A stretch of 64,000 nucleotides of DNA, from assembly GCF_029919115.1 (NCBI RefSeq), contig NZ_CP123990.1:2108001-2172000 (forward strand). Direction: 5' to 3'. The translations under genes and the position numbers were made by a program. The notes beneath the pieces are model-generated. The model was not told the DNA's origin. It made no database searches and saw only the letters and a program-made list of their open reading frames with translations. The number at the start of each line of letters is the position of its first letter. Within the stretch, counting starts at the first letter, position 1. This stretch comes from Variovorax paradoxus. Lineage in GTDB: Bacteria > Pseudomonadota > Gammaproteobacteria > Burkholderiales > Burkholderiaceae_C. Positions 8,393 through 17,034 of the stretch are shown one piece after another.

Positions 8393-9322
8393 TCAGGCAG
8401 CTGCCGCGGCCTGCGACGCGATCCAGTCCCAGACGCCGCGAATCGCCGGTTCATTTTCGCGTCCCTGCGCCGTCGCGAGAAAGTAGCTTCCGGTGTCCAG
8501 CGCCGGCCCGAAGGGCTGCACCAGCGCGCCGCTGCGTAGCTCTTCGGCCGCGAGGGTAAGGCTGAGCAGCGCCACGCCATGGCCCGCGAGGGCGGCGAGG
8601 ATGGCGTGGGTTTCGTCGGAGAACGAGAGGCCCGCAGCCTTCATCGATCGGCCACGGGGCGGCGCAATGCCGGCCTCGCGAAACCAACGCGGCCAGGTTG
8701 CGGGCGCAGCGGCGCCGGGCTGCCAATCGGCGTGAATCAGCTGGTGCTTCGGCAGATCGCTCACGCGCTTCAGGCCGAGCATCGGGCTGCACAGCGGTGC
8801 GTATTGCTCGGCCATCAACTCGCTCACAGTGAGACCGGGCCAGTTGCCGCTGCCGGAGCGCACGGCAATGTCGGCATCGCCACGCGCCAGGTCGACGAGC
8901 GACTCGCTGGCGTGCAGCCGCAGCTCGATGCCGGGGCACGCCTTGCCAAAGCCGGCCATGCGCGGCAGCACCCAACGGGCGGCAAAAGCGGTGTTGGTGG
9001 TGAGCGTGACGGCCTGCAGTGCGGCAGGCTGGCGCAGTCTTTCGATTCCGGCTTCAAGCGCGTCGAAGCCTGCGCGCAGGTCGTCGAAAAGCCGCTGGCC
9101 CGCGGGTGTCAAGGCCAACTGCCGCGTGAGCCGGCGAAACAGCGGCCGGCCGAGCGTGTCTTCGAGCGCGCGCACCTGATGGCTGATGGCCGATGGCGTC
9201 ACGGAAAGCTCGTGCGCCGCGCGCTGAAAGCTCAAATGCGCGGCCGCCGCTTCGAATGCGCGCAGCGAGAGCAGGGGTGGCAAGCTGCGCGGTCGGCGAA
9301 CAGGTGAGCTATTTTCGTTCAT
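8393..9322 (-). CDS. LysR family transcriptional regulator (GcvA-like)
   Basis: A 309-residue LysR regulator: N-terminal winged helix-turn-helix about residues 15-75 (LSFQRAAHELSVTPSAISHQ, LEDTLGRPLFRR) and a periplasmic-binding-like effector domain afterwards. The combination of SLRAFEAAA and SHQVRALE resembles GcvA. It is divergent from the azoreductase gene, separated by 110 bases holding a dyad symmetry, so it probably controls that gene as LysR regulators commonly do. The downstream Pr6Pr gene may share its transcript. The effector is unknown. Confidence 0.9.
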   Translation of the reverse strand: MNENSSPVRRPRSLPPLLSLRAFEAAAAHLSFQRAAHELSVTPSAISHQVRALEDTLGRPLFRRLTRQLALTPAGQRLFDDLRAGFDALEAGIERLRQPAALQAVTLTTNTAFAARWVLPRMAGFGKACPGIELRLHASESLVDLARGDADIAVRSGSGNWPGLTVSELMAEQYAPLCSPMLGLKRVSDLPKHQLIHADWQPGAAAPATWPRWFREAGIAPPRGRSMKAAGLSFSDETHAILAALAGHGVALLSLTLAAEELRSGALVQPFGPALDTGSYFLATAQGRENEPAIRGVWDWIASQAAAAA

Positions 9323-9360
9323 CGATGGAGAAATGATCGTTTGTAGGAGTCTGGTGTCGT

Positions 9361-9373
9361 CTCTAGATTAGAG
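9361..9373. promoter_or_regulatory. Dyad CTCTAgatTAGAG, possible LysR operator
   Basis: A perfect 13-base dyad (CTCTA-gat-TAGAG) in the 110-base gap between the divergent lysR-like and azoreductase genes. Its position fits a LysR regulatory site; binding is inferred only from symmetry and location. Confidence 0.4.
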
Positions 9374-9432
9374 GCCTGTGCAGTCATTTTGAACGCACCG
9401 AACAGAACAGATCAACTCACTCATTGACGACC

Positions 9433-10137
9433 ATGAACCTTCTCCATATCGACACCAGCGCCCGCCCCGGGCTTTCAGGAATCGACCCTCACGGCTCGCA
9501 CACGCGCCGGCTCTCCGCGCGCTTTGTCGAGCGTTGGCGCCAGGCCCGCCCGAGCGACCGCATCGACTACCTCGACGTGGGCCAGCACCCGCCCGCACAC
9601 GTCAACGGCCGCTGGATTCATGCAGCGTTCACACCGCCCGCCGAACGCGAGCCGTGGATGGCCGAGGCACTGGCTGAGAGCGACCGGCTCGTCGACCAGT
9701 TGATTGCCGCCGACGTGATCGTGGTGGGCTTGCCGATGTACAACTTCAGCGTGCCCGCGCAGTTCAAGGCGTATATCGACAACATCGTGCGTGTGGGCCG
9801 CACTTTTGGTTTTGACCGTGCACGCGGTGCCGTGCCGTACTGGCCGCTGCTCGCGGATGCGGGCAAGCGCATGGTGCTGCTCGGCGCTCGCGGCGACCAC
9901 GGCTATGGCACGGGTGGACGGATCGCACACCTGAACCATGTCGAAAGCTCTGTGCACTCCGTGGTTGGCTACATCGGCATTACCGATGTGTACGAAGCGG
10001 CGGTGGAGTCCGACGAGTTCGGCGGCGAGGAGCTCGCGCAATCGATTCGCAAGGCTGAGCAGGAAGTCGATCGGCTGGTGGACCAACTTGGTGGAGCACT
10101 GGCGAACGAGCGCTCTGTCGACGCCGCGCTGGCCTAG
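9433..10137 (+). CDS. azoR: FMN-dependent NADH-azoreductase / NAD(P)H quinone reductase
   Basis: A 234-residue flavodoxin-fold protein of the AzoR family, slightly longer than E. coli AzoR (201). It begins NLLHIDTSARPGLSG, the phosphate-binding loop for FMN, and has VVGLPMYNFSVPAQFKAYID, the family's flavin-contact segment, then VRVGRTFGF and LGARGDHGYG. Such enzymes reduce quinones and azo compounds by two electrons with NADH. An in-frame TTG at 9424 is an alternative start; the ATG was chosen because neither has a clear ribosome site. Likely regulated by the divergent LysR protein. Confidence 0.87.
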   Translation: MNLLHIDTSARPGLSGIDPHGSHTRRLSARFVERWRQARPSDRIDYLDVGQHPPAHVNGRWIHAAFTPPAEREPWMAEALAESDRLVDQLIAADVIVVGLPMYNFSVPAQFKAYIDNIVRVGRTFGFDRARGAVPYWPLLADAGKRMVLLGARGDHGYGTGGRIAHLNHVESSVHSVVGYIGITDVYEAAVESDEFGGEELAQSIRKAEQEVDRLVDQLGGALANERSVDAALA

Positions 10138-10159
10138 GCGTTCATCTACCTCGGCCGGC

Positions 10160-11191
10160 TCATACCGCCACGGGGCTGCGCTCGGCGAATTGCCCGTTCC
10201 AGTACGGGTAGTAAGGGTAGGGCGGCGTCACCGCGCTGGCCGCGTCGAGCCGCTTGATCTGCTCCGCGCTGAGCTGCCAGCCGAGTGCGCCAAGGTTCTG
10301 CTTGAACTGCTCTTCGTTGCGCGCACCGATCAGCACGCTCGACACGGTGGGCCGCTGCAGCAACCAGTTGAGCGCGATCTGCGGCACGGTCTTGCCGGTT
10401 TCCTCGGCCACCTGGTCCATTGCATCGACCACGCGGTACAGGCGCTCGTCGTCCACGGGCGGCGCGAAGCCGGCGGTTTCATGCAGGCGGCTGCCGGCGG
10501 GTAGCGGCTGGCCGCGCCGCACCTTGCCCGTGAGGCGGCCCCAACCCAGCGGGCTCCAGACGATGGCGCCCAGGCCTTGGTCGATGCCGAGCGGCATCAG
10601 TTCGAACTCGTAGTCGCGGCCGATCAGCGAGTAGTAGGTCTGGTTGGCCACAAAGCGCTGCAGCCCCATACGGTCGGAGGCCGCAAGTGACTTCATCAGC
10701 TGCCAGCCCGAGAAGTTGGATGCGCCAATGAGCCGCACCTTGCCCGCGCGCACCAGGTCGTCGAGCGTGTCGAGCACCATCTCGACCGGCGTCATCGCAT
10801 CGAAGGCGTGCAGCTGCAGGATGTCGATGTAGTCGGTGTCCAAGCGCTTGAGCGCAGCCTCCGTTGCGGCGATCAGGTGGTGGCGCGAGGCGCCGACGTC
10901 GTTCGGTCCGTCGCCCGCACGCAGCGAGAGCTTGGTCGAGATGATCGCCTTGTCGCGCCGGCCCTTGAGCGCGGCGCCGAGAATCGATTCCGATGCACCG
11001 TTCGAATACACGTCGGCCGTGTCGAACAGCGTTACGCCGGCATCGAGCGCCAGGTCGACGATGCCGCGTGCGCCTTCGACGTCGGTGTTGCCCCAGGCGC
11101 TGAAGAGCGGGCCTTGCCCGCCGAAGGTGCCGGCGCCGAAGCCTAGTGCGGGAACCTTGAAGCCGGAGCGGCCGAGAAAGCGTTGTTCCAT
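10160..11191 (-). CDS. Aldo/keto reductase
   Basis: A 343-residue NADPH-dependent aldo/keto reductase with the TIM-barrel signature: FDTADVYSNGASE (catalytic Asp and Tyr), IISTKLSL (catalytic Lys), DILQLHAFD (catalytic His) and the cofactor region SSVLIGARNEEQFKQNL. It resembles the YajO/voltage-channel beta-subunit-like group that reduces aldehydes. It ends 22 bases from the convergent azoR and starts 31 bases after the MFS gene on the same strand, so the MFS and reductase genes may form an operon divergent from the second LysR gene. Confidence 0.9.
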   Translation of the reverse strand: MEQRFLGRSGFKVPALGFGAGTFGGQGPLFSAWGNTDVEGARGIVDLALDAGVTLFDTADVYSNGASESILGAALKGRRDKAIISTKLSLRAGDGPNDVGASRHHLIAATEAALKRLDTDYIDILQLHAFDAMTPVEMVLDTLDDLVRAGKVRLIGASNFSGWQLMKSLAASDRMGLQRFVANQTYYSLIGRDYEFELMPLGIDQGLGAIVWSPLGWGRLTGKVRRGQPLPAGSRLHETAGFAPPVDDERLYRVVDAMDQVAEETGKTVPQIALNWLLQRPTVSSVLIGARNEEQFKQNLGALGWQLSAEQIKRLDAASAVTPPYPYYPYWNGQFAERSPVAV

Positions 11192-11222
11192 GATGGTGTC
11201 CTTGTTATGGTCGTTGAGTGGT

Positions 11223-12419
11223 TCAGGCTTGCGCCGAAGAGGCGCAGTCGGCCGGAGCGCCGTTGTTGCTCTCGCGCCAGTCGAGCGACCGGCTCCAGAG
11301 CGCGATTGCCAGGCCAACGAGCGTGAGGAGCGCAGCCACCCAGCCGAGCGCACGCAATCCCGGGCCGTGGTCGATGACTGCGCCTCCCATCCATGCGCCG
11401 AGTGCGTTGCCCAGGTTGAAGGCCGCGATGTTCAGGCTCGACGCCAGGTTCTGGCCCGCGCCCGAAGCCTTCTCGAGCACGCGCAGCTGCATGGGCGCCA
11501 CCGTCGCGAAAGAAGCGATGCCGAGCAGGCCGACGAACACCACGGCGGTGAACGGCGTGGCGATGGTGAATTGCATTGCGCCGAGCACGCCGGCCAGCGC
11601 CACCAGCGTGCCGATCACGGCGGGCATCGTTGCGCGGTCGGCCAGCTTGCCGCCAAGAATGTTGCCCACGGCAAGGCCGCCGCCGAACACCAGCAATATC
11701 GGTGATACCGCCGATTCAGGCAGGCCGGTGACTTGCGTCAGCAAGGGCTGGATGTAGGTGAACACCACGAACACGCCCGCGAAGCCGAGCACCGTCATCG
11801 CAAGGCCCAGCAGCACCTGGGGCCGTGCGAGCACCGCAAGCTCATCGCGCAGCGGTGCCGGCTTGGCCTCGCCCTTGACGCGGGGCACAAAGAGCGCGAG
11901 CACTGCAAATGCCAGCACGCCAATCAGCGTCACAGCCCAGAAGGTGGCGCGCCATCCGTACTGCAGGCCGAGCCATGCACCCGCCGGCACGCCGAGCAGC
12001 GTGGCGGCCGTGAGGCCGGTGAACATGATGGCGATGGCCGAGGCGCGGCGCTCCGGCGCCACGAGGCCCGTGGCCACGACCGAGCCCACGCCGAAGAAGG
12101 TGCCATGCGCGAGCGATGTGATCACACGCGCGGCCATCAGCAGCTCGTAGTTGGGCGCGAGCGCGCAAGCCAGGTTGCCGAGCGTGAAGATTGCCATCAG
12201 CGCCAGCAGCACCGTTTTGCGCGGCAGCTTGCGGGTGGCAATGGTGAGCATGGGCGCGCCGACCGCAACACCGAGCGCATAGCCCGAAATCAGCAAGCCG
12301 GCGGCGGTGATGGAGACATGGAGATCCGCCGAGACCTGCATCAGCAGGCCCATGATGACGAATTCGGTGGTGCCTATTCCGAAGGCACCGGCGGTAAGGG
12401 CGAGTAGAGCGATTGGCAT
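11223..12419 (-). CDS. MFS transporter, AraJ/YdhP-like
   Basis: A 398-residue major facilitator with twelve predicted helices. The start MPIALLALTAGAFGIGTTEF and VIMGLLMQVSADLHVSI are the recognisable N-terminus of the AraJ/YdhP/PbuE-like DHA1 group, and the RKLPRKTVLL loop corresponds to the conserved cytoplasmic loop 2-3 motif. Probable role is proton-driven efflux of small molecules such as drugs, nucleosides or sugars. It is divergent from a LysR gene (98-base gap) that may regulate it. Confidence 0.88.
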   Translation of the reverse strand: MPIALLALTAGAFGIGTTEFVIMGLLMQVSADLHVSITAAGLLISGYALGVAVGAPMLTIATRKLPRKTVLLALMAIFTLGNLACALAPNYELLMAARVITSLAHGTFFGVGSVVATGLVAPERRASAIAIMFTGLTAATLLGVPAGAWLGLQYGWRATFWAVTLIGVLAFAVLALFVPRVKGEAKPAPLRDELAVLARPQVLLGLAMTVLGFAGVFVVFTYIQPLLTQVTGLPESAVSPILLVFGGGLAVGNILGGKLADRATMPAVIGTLVALAGVLGAMQFTIATPFTAVVFVGLLGIASFATVAPMQLRVLEKASGAGQNLASSLNIAAFNLGNALGAWMGGAVIDHGPGLRALGWVAALLTLVGLAIALWSRSLDWRESNNGAPADCASSAQA

Positions 12420-12479
12420 GATGGCTCTACTGTGCGGGTTATCCCCATGGATGACTAGAATGCCGGCTGTACATAGACT

Positions 12480-12496
12480 TGTGAATTGAAGTCACA
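12480..12496. promoter_or_regulatory. Dyad TGTGA-N7-TCACA upstream of lysR
   Basis: A TGTGA/TCACA inverted repeat with seven-base spacer, 21 bases before the LysR start and in the divergent gap with the MFS gene. It resembles a LysR box or a spaced CRP-like site; the actual binder is unknown. Confidence 0.4.
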
Positions 12497-12517
12497 GCTG
12501 AAAGCCGAGGAGCCGCC

Positions 12518-13480
12518 ATGCCGCGTATCGATGTGAACCGCTCCGGTGAAATGGAGGCCTTCGTGCAGGTGGTCGAATCCGGCGGGTTTTCTGCCGCGGC
12601 ACGGCTGCTCGACATGACGCCTTCCGCGGTGAGCAAGCTCGTCGCGCGGCTCGAATTGCGGCTTGGCATTCAACTGGTGCACCGCTCCACGCGCAAGCTG
12701 CAGCTTACGCCCGAAGGCCTGCATTTCTACGAGCGCAGCACGCGGGTGCTGGCCGACATGGACGAGGCCGAGCGCTGCGCCGCCGCGGGCGCCGCGCCGC
12801 GCGGGCGGGTGAGCATCAACGCGAGCGTGTCTTTCGGGCACCACAAGCTGGTGCCGCTGGTGCCCAGGCTGCTCGAGCTGCATCCGCAAATCACGCTGGA
12901 CATTGCGCTGACCGACCGCATCGTCGACCTGATGGACGAGCGTGCCGACATCGCGATCCGCTGGGGGCAGTTGCCGCCTTCAGACCTGGTGGCGCGGCGC
13001 CTCGGCGAAACCAGCCAGGCGATCGTGGCCTCGCCCGATTACCTTGCCAAGTACGGCACGCCGCACACGCCGCAGGAGCTGGAGGCGCACAACAGGTTGG
13101 GCTGGAGCTACCGGCGCAATACGCCTGATTGGCCATTACGTGTCGATGGACGGATGATCTCGCTGCCCGTAGCCGGCCCGGTGCGCGCGGGCGATGGCGA
13201 AACCTTGCGGCAGCTGGCCATTGCCGGCGCGGGCGTGGCACGGCTGTCGCTGTATCACATCCAGCACGACATCGATGCGGGCCGGCTGGTGCCGCTGCTG
13301 CAGGAATTCAACCCCGCCGAGGTGGAGCCGATCCACGCGGTGTACATCGGCAAGGCCGGCACCTTGCCAGCACGCGTGCGCGCGGTGCTCGACTTTCTGG
13401 TGGCGTGCTCGGGCGTGGGGGGAGGGCGCTACACGATCAAGCGAACCGAGCCGATGCCCGCAAATTCCGCGGTTACCTGA
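12518..13480 (+). CDS. LysR family transcriptional regulator (DmlR/AaeR-like)
   Basis: A 320-residue LysR protein: helix-turn-helix about residues 10-70 (FVQVVESGGFSAAARLLDMT, PSAVSKLVARLELRLG) and a substrate-binding domain. The phrase GRVSINASVSFGHHKLVPLV marks the common CrgA/AaeR-type subgroup. It is divergent from the MFS-aldo/keto reductase genes, its likely targets. The C-terminal 52 bases overlap the end of the convergent hydratase gene, an unusually long tail-to-tail overlap that could reflect a C-terminal extension by loss of an earlier stop. Confidence 0.9.
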   Translation: MPRIDVNRSGEMEAFVQVVESGGFSAAARLLDMTPSAVSKLVARLELRLGIQLVHRSTRKLQLTPEGLHFYERSTRVLADMDEAERCAAAGAAPRGRVSINASVSFGHHKLVPLVPRLLELHPQITLDIALTDRIVDLMDERADIAIRWGQLPPSDLVARRLGETSQAIVASPDYLAKYGTPHTPQELEAHNRLGWSYRRNTPDWPLRVDGRMISLPVAGPVRAGDGETLRQLAIAGAGVARLSLYHIQHDIDAGRLVPLLQEFNPAEVEPIHAVYIGKAGTLPARVRAVLDFLVACSGVGGGRYTIKRTEPMPANSAVT

Positions 13481-14199
13481 TCGCCGCGGCGGCAGGGCAC
13501 GATGCCGACCCACGACCCTGTGGTGACGACGGTGCCGGCCGGCGCGCTTTGCCCATGGCGCGTGATGTGGCGCAGCCAGATGGGCAGCAGCCATGCGGGG
13601 TCGGCCAGCGGATGGGTGCCTTCGCGCACCACGGTTTCCGAATTGCCGACTTTGGTTTCGCAGCGCTGCGAAGCCCAATCGAAGGCCGCATAAGGCTGCC
13701 ATTCGCCGAGAACCAGCGCGCCATGCACTTGCGAATCCGCAAGGCGCAGCAACGGGGGCGTAGCGGCCAGGTCTTGCCAGCGCGAATCGACGATTTCCAC
13801 CGAGACCGCCATGGCATCGATCACCGAAGCCGCGTCCTGGTGGTCGAGCTTCGCGGCCATTTCCGGTGTCACGTCCTGTCCGAGCCGCAGGGCGATTTCA
13901 GCTTCGATGCCGGGCGCGTGAAAAACCAGGTCGCTGAAGTCCGCCGGGCTCTTGCGCACGCCGTGTGGCGGCAGCGGCGCATGCGTGAGCGTCGCGCTTC
14001 TGGAGGCGCCGCCGGATTTCCAATGTGCCGGGACGGCACGGTCACCAAACCAGCCTAGCGCGGAGGCGATTGCGTCCTGCACTTCGTAGGCTTGGGCTGC
14101 GTCTTGAAGCACATCGGTCCAGGGGGCGGCATCGAGAGTGGTGTTGCTGCGACGGGCTGCAGCGAGCGCATCGGTCAGGGCTGTCATTTGTGAGGTCAT
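13429..14199 (-). CDS. 2-keto-4-pentenoate hydratase family protein
   Basis: A 256-residue protein of the FAH/MhpD fold. Visible family motifs are HWKSGG, IEAEIALRLG (metal-binding Glu residues), ASVIDAMAVSVEIVDSRW and WLPIWLRH-like C-terminal segments. Enzymes of this group hydrate 2-hydroxypenta-2,4-dienoate in meta-cleavage of aromatics or act as related decarboxylases. No other meta-cleavage genes are nearby, so it is an isolated copy. Two N-terminal methionines (14199 and 14187) are possible; neither has a strong ribosome site. It overlaps the convergent LysR end by 52 bases. Confidence 0.83.
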   Translation of the reverse strand: MTSQMTALTDALAAARRSNTTLDAAPWTDVLQDAAQAYEVQDAIASALGWFGDRAVPAHWKSGGASRSATLTHAPLPPHGVRKSPADFSDLVFHAPGIEAEIALRLGQDVTPEMAAKLDHQDAASVIDAMAVSVEIVDSRWQDLAATPPLLRLADSQVHGALVLGEWQPYAAFDWASQRCETKVGNSETVVREGTHPLADPAWLLPIWLRHITRHGQSAPAGTVVTTGSWVGIVPCRRGDQVTAEFAGIGSVRLIV

Positions 14200-14223
14200 T
14201 TGGGGATTTTGTCAGTTGTGTTT

Positions 14224-14539
14224 GGGGCGAGTGCAAAGGCCACCGGGCACTCCCCTCCGCGAATGTCCCCCGCCTTCGGCTCCTCCTTTATTTCGCTGCG
14301 CCGGGGCTGCGCCCCTCCTCCTTTATTTCGCTGCGCGGAGCACCCGATGCCCTGTGCACTGGGGCACGTCGCTGGTGTACCGCTGATCAACGACTGCTCT
14401 TTGCATCGCACCCGCTGGCGGGGTGCCTTGCGCAGCGAAATAAAGGAGGAGGCCGCAGGCCGGGGGACATTCGGAGGGGCGCAGCCCCGGGGGACATTCG
14501 CGGAGAAAGGTACCCCGTCGGCGGGTGCGCCGCCCTGAA
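14224..14539. repeat. Long imperfect inverted-repeat element, copy 1 (nested form)
   Basis: A non-coding 316-base element between the hydratase and Bug genes. The left arm runs from GGGCGAGTGCAAAGGCCACC through TCCCCCGCCTTCGGCTCCTC and CTTTATTTCGCTGCG, with the last box present twice. The right arm carries GCAGCGAAATAAAGGAGGAG, then two copies of GGGGGACATTCG, then GAGAAAGGTACCCCGTCGGC. It matches the shorter copy at 48245-48409 but has an extra ~70-base unrelated centre and duplicated boxes in both arms. Nothing in it looks coding. Confidence 0.85.
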
Positions 14540-14574
14540 TCCCTAAGCCCCGGGAACCCCGAAGAGGCACCACG

Positions 14575-15555
14575 TCAAGTGTCCACATGCACCTTGCCAT
14601 CCTTCACCACCTTGGCCCACTTGGCGATTTCGGTGGCAATGAACTGCTTGAACTTGTCTTGTGAACCGCCACCGTCTTCCGCGCCATAGGTGTCGAGCTT
14701 TTCCTGCACGTCGGGCATTGCGAGCACCGTGTTGACGTCGCGGTTGACCTTGTCGGCCACCGGCTGCGGCAGCTTGCCCGGGCCTGCCAGGCCGTACCAG
14801 GTGGTGGCCTCGAAACCGGCGAAGCCCTGCTCCTGCATGGTGGGAACGTTGGGGTGGCCCTTGGCTCGTTTGGCTCGGGTCTGCGCCACGGCCAGGACGC
14901 GGCCGCTTTTTACGTGCGGCGTGGCTGCGGTCATGGTTTCGAAGCTGTATTGAATCTGGCCGCCCATCAGGTCGGCCAAGAGCGGGCCGCTGCCCTTGTA
15001 CGGCACATGCAGCGCATCCACCTTGGCCTGCAGCTTGAACATTTCCAGTGCCAGGTGCTGTGCCGAACCGGCGCCCGCGGAGCCGAAGCTCACCGTGCCT
15101 GGAGCGCCCTTGCAAGCGGTCACGATGTCGTTCACCGTGAGTGCCTTCTGCGCCGGGCTCGCAATCAGCAGGTTGGGCGTGACACCCACCAGCACGATCG
15201 GCACGAAGTCGCGCTCCACGCTGTAGCGCAGCTTGGGCTGCAGGCTGGGCGCGAGCGCGTGGCTGTTGATGTGCGCCATGAGCAGCGTGCTGCCGTCGCT
15301 GGGCTGCTGCGACACGTATTCGGCCGCCAGCACGCCCGCCACGCCGCCCTTGTTCTCGACGATGACCTGCTGGTTCCACATCGTCGTGAGCTTTTGCGCC
15401 ACCACGCGCGCAAGCGCATCGGTGCCCCCGCCCGGCGGAAACCCCACCACGATGCGCACCGGCCCGCTGGGCCACTCCTGCGCAAAGAGCCGGGGCACGC
15501 CCAGCGTGGCGGCCGCGGCACCCGCGGCTTGAATCAGCGAACGTCTCTGCATCAT
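14575..15555 (-). CDS. Tripartite tricarboxylate transporter substrate-binding protein (Bug family)
   Basis: A 326-residue periplasmic receptor. An N-terminal signal with twin arginines (MMQRRSLIQAAGAAAATLGV) ends near FAQEW, after which VRIVVGFPPGGGTDALARVV is the Bug-family signature loop that contacts a carboxylate. The rest follows the two-lobe pattern (GSAGAGSAQHLALEMFKLQA, PYKGSGPLLADLMGGQIQYS). Such receptors feed TctAB permeases or act as orphans; no tctAB is in the window. GGAGACAAAG precedes the chosen ATG. It lies 116 bases after the aminotransferase gene on the same strand, so it may bind a related 2-oxo or hydroxy acid. Confidence 0.9.
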   Translation of the reverse strand: MMQRRSLIQAAGAAAATLGVPRLFAQEWPSGPVRIVVGFPPGGGTDALARVVAQKLTTMWNQQVIVENKGGVAGVLAAEYVSQQPSDGSTLLMAHINSHALAPSLQPKLRYSVERDFVPIVLVGVTPNLLIASPAQKALTVNDIVTACKGAPGTVSFGSAGAGSAQHLALEMFKLQAKVDALHVPYKGSGPLLADLMGGQIQYSFETMTAATPHVKSGRVLAVAQTRAKRAKGHPNVPTMQEQGFAGFEATTWYGLAGPGKLPQPVADKVNRDVNTVLAMPDVQEKLDTYGAEDGGGSQDKFKQFIATEIAKWAKVVKDGKVHVDT

Positions 15556-15671
15556 CTTTGTCTCCAGTGTGTGGTGGGTCCGATGCGTGCCTGACTGGAT
15601 GCCAGGCAAGGGTGTCGGCCGCCGCGCCGTTCGAGCGACGTGTTGCGGCCGGGCGTGAACGGGTTCGTGCG

Positions 15672-16913
15672 CTACGCGGCCTTTTGCAGTGCCGGGGATG
15701 CGGCGTGGCTCGCGAAATGGTCCATGGCCGCGTGCACACCGCTGCCCGCCAGCTTGATGCCCGCGAGCTTCATGCCCATTTCGACGCCCGCCACCATCGC
15801 GACCAGCGTCAGGTCGTTGCTGTCACCCAGGTGGCCCATGCGGAACATGCGGCCCTTGAGTTTGCCGAGGCCGGTGCCCAGCGACAGATCGAAGCGCTGG
15901 TGAATCAGGCGGCGCAGCGCATCGGCATCGACGCCCTCCGGGGTGATCACGCCGGTGAGCACGGGCGAGTACACGGCAGGGTCTGCGCACTGGATCGGCA
16001 GGCCCCAGGCGTTGACCGCCGCGCGCACGCCGGCGGCCCAGCGCTGGTGGCGCGCAAATACGTTGTCGAGCCCTTCGCCGAGCAGCATGTCGAGCGATTC
16101 GGAAAGGCCGTAGAGCAGGTTGGTGTTGGGCGTGTAGGGCCAGTAGCCGTCCCTGTTCATCTCCACGATCTCGTCCCAGGCCCAGAACGCGCGTGGCAGC
16201 CTGGCGGTTTTCGAGGCTTCGAGCGCACGCGGCGAAAGCGCGTTGAAGCTGATGCCGGGCGGCAGCATCAAACCCTTTTGCGAGCCGCTGATGGTGACGT
16301 CCACACCCCATTCGTCATGCCGGAAATCGGCGCTTGCGAGGCCGGAGATGCTGTCGACCATCAAGAGGGCCGGGTGGCCCGCCGCATCGATGGCCTTGCG
16401 CACCGAGGCGATGTCCGAGGTGACGCCTGTGGAGGTTTCGTTGTGCACCACGCACACGGCCTTGATCTTCTTTTCGGTGTCCTTGCGAAGGCGCGCCTCG
16501 ATGAGATCGGCCTGCACGCCGCGGCGCCAGCTGGGCGCGGCGGGCAGTTGGTCGTCCTTGCCCGTCCATGCGAGGAACTCGGTCGACAGGCCGAGCCGCG
16601 TGGCCATTTTTTGCCACAGCGATGCGAAGTGCCCGGTTTCGTACATCAGCACGTGGTCGCCCGGGCTCAGCGTGTTGGCCAGCGCGGCCTCCCAGGCACC
16701 GGTGCCCGAAGCGGGGTAGATCGCGACTGGATGTTTCGTCTTGAAGATCTGCTTGATGCCGCCGAGCACCTTGAGACCCAGCGTGCCGAACTCGGGCCCG
16801 CGGTGGTCGATGGTCGGCAGGCTCATGGCCCGCAGGATGCGATCGGGCACCGGGCTGGGGCCGGGAATCTGGAGGAAGTGGCGGCCGGTGGGATGGATGT
16901 CGAGTTGCAGCAT
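15672..16913 (-). CDS. Class V aminotransferase, alanine/serine-glyoxylate type
   Basis: A 413-residue PLP enzyme. The N-terminal IPGPSPVPDRILRAM and IDHRGPEF, the SGTGAWEAAL segment, and the PLP-lysine region ISGSQKGLMLPPG identify the serine-pyruvate/alanine-glyoxylate aminotransferase group. It would convert glyoxylate to glycine using alanine or serine as donor. The ATG at 16913 is preceded by AAAGGACAGTCC. The divergent GntR gene and the two identical operator-like dyads in between suggest GntR control. With the 2-hydroxy-acid dehydrogenase on the other arm, a glycolate-glyoxylate-glycine route is a reasonable inference. Confidence 0.9.
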   Translation of the reverse strand: MLQLDIHPTGRHFLQIPGPSPVPDRILRAMSLPTIDHRGPEFGTLGLKVLGGIKQIFKTKHPVAIYPASGTGAWEAALANTLSPGDHVLMYETGHFASLWQKMATRLGLSTEFLAWTGKDDQLPAAPSWRRGVQADLIEARLRKDTEKKIKAVCVVHNETSTGVTSDIASVRKAIDAAGHPALLMVDSISGLASADFRHDEWGVDVTISGSQKGLMLPPGISFNALSPRALEASKTARLPRAFWAWDEIVEMNRDGYWPYTPNTNLLYGLSESLDMLLGEGLDNVFARHQRWAAGVRAAVNAWGLPIQCADPAVYSPVLTGVITPEGVDADALRRLIHQRFDLSLGTGLGKLKGRMFRMGHLGDSNDLTLVAMVAGVEMGMKLAGIKLAGSGVHAAMDHFASHAASPALQKAA

Positions 16914-16934
16914 GGACTGTCCTTTCGCTTTCAG

Positions 16935-16949
16935 TTTTGCATTCAAAAT
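16935..16949. promoter_or_regulatory. GntR operator-like dyad, site 1
   Basis: TTTTGCATTCAAAAT, containing the dyad TTTTG-cattCAAAA. It lies 22 bases upstream of the aminotransferase start and is identical over 15 bases to site 2. Identity of the two sites in a divergent gap with a GntR gene supports an operator. Confidence 0.6.
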
Positions 16950-17000
16950 CGAATAAAGCATGATGGTTTACCCGTAGTAAGACGGATTGCGGCTAAGGTT

Positions 17001-17015
17001 TTTTGCATTCAAAAT
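17001..17015. promoter_or_regulatory. GntR operator-like dyad, site 2
   Basis: Second copy of TTTTGCATTCAAAAT, 66 bases from site 1 and 20 bases upstream of the gntR ATG. GCATTC recurs immediately downstream (17016-17021). Placement close to the start suggests autorepression. Confidence 0.6.
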
Positions 17016-17034
17016 GCATTCGAGGGAAACAGAC

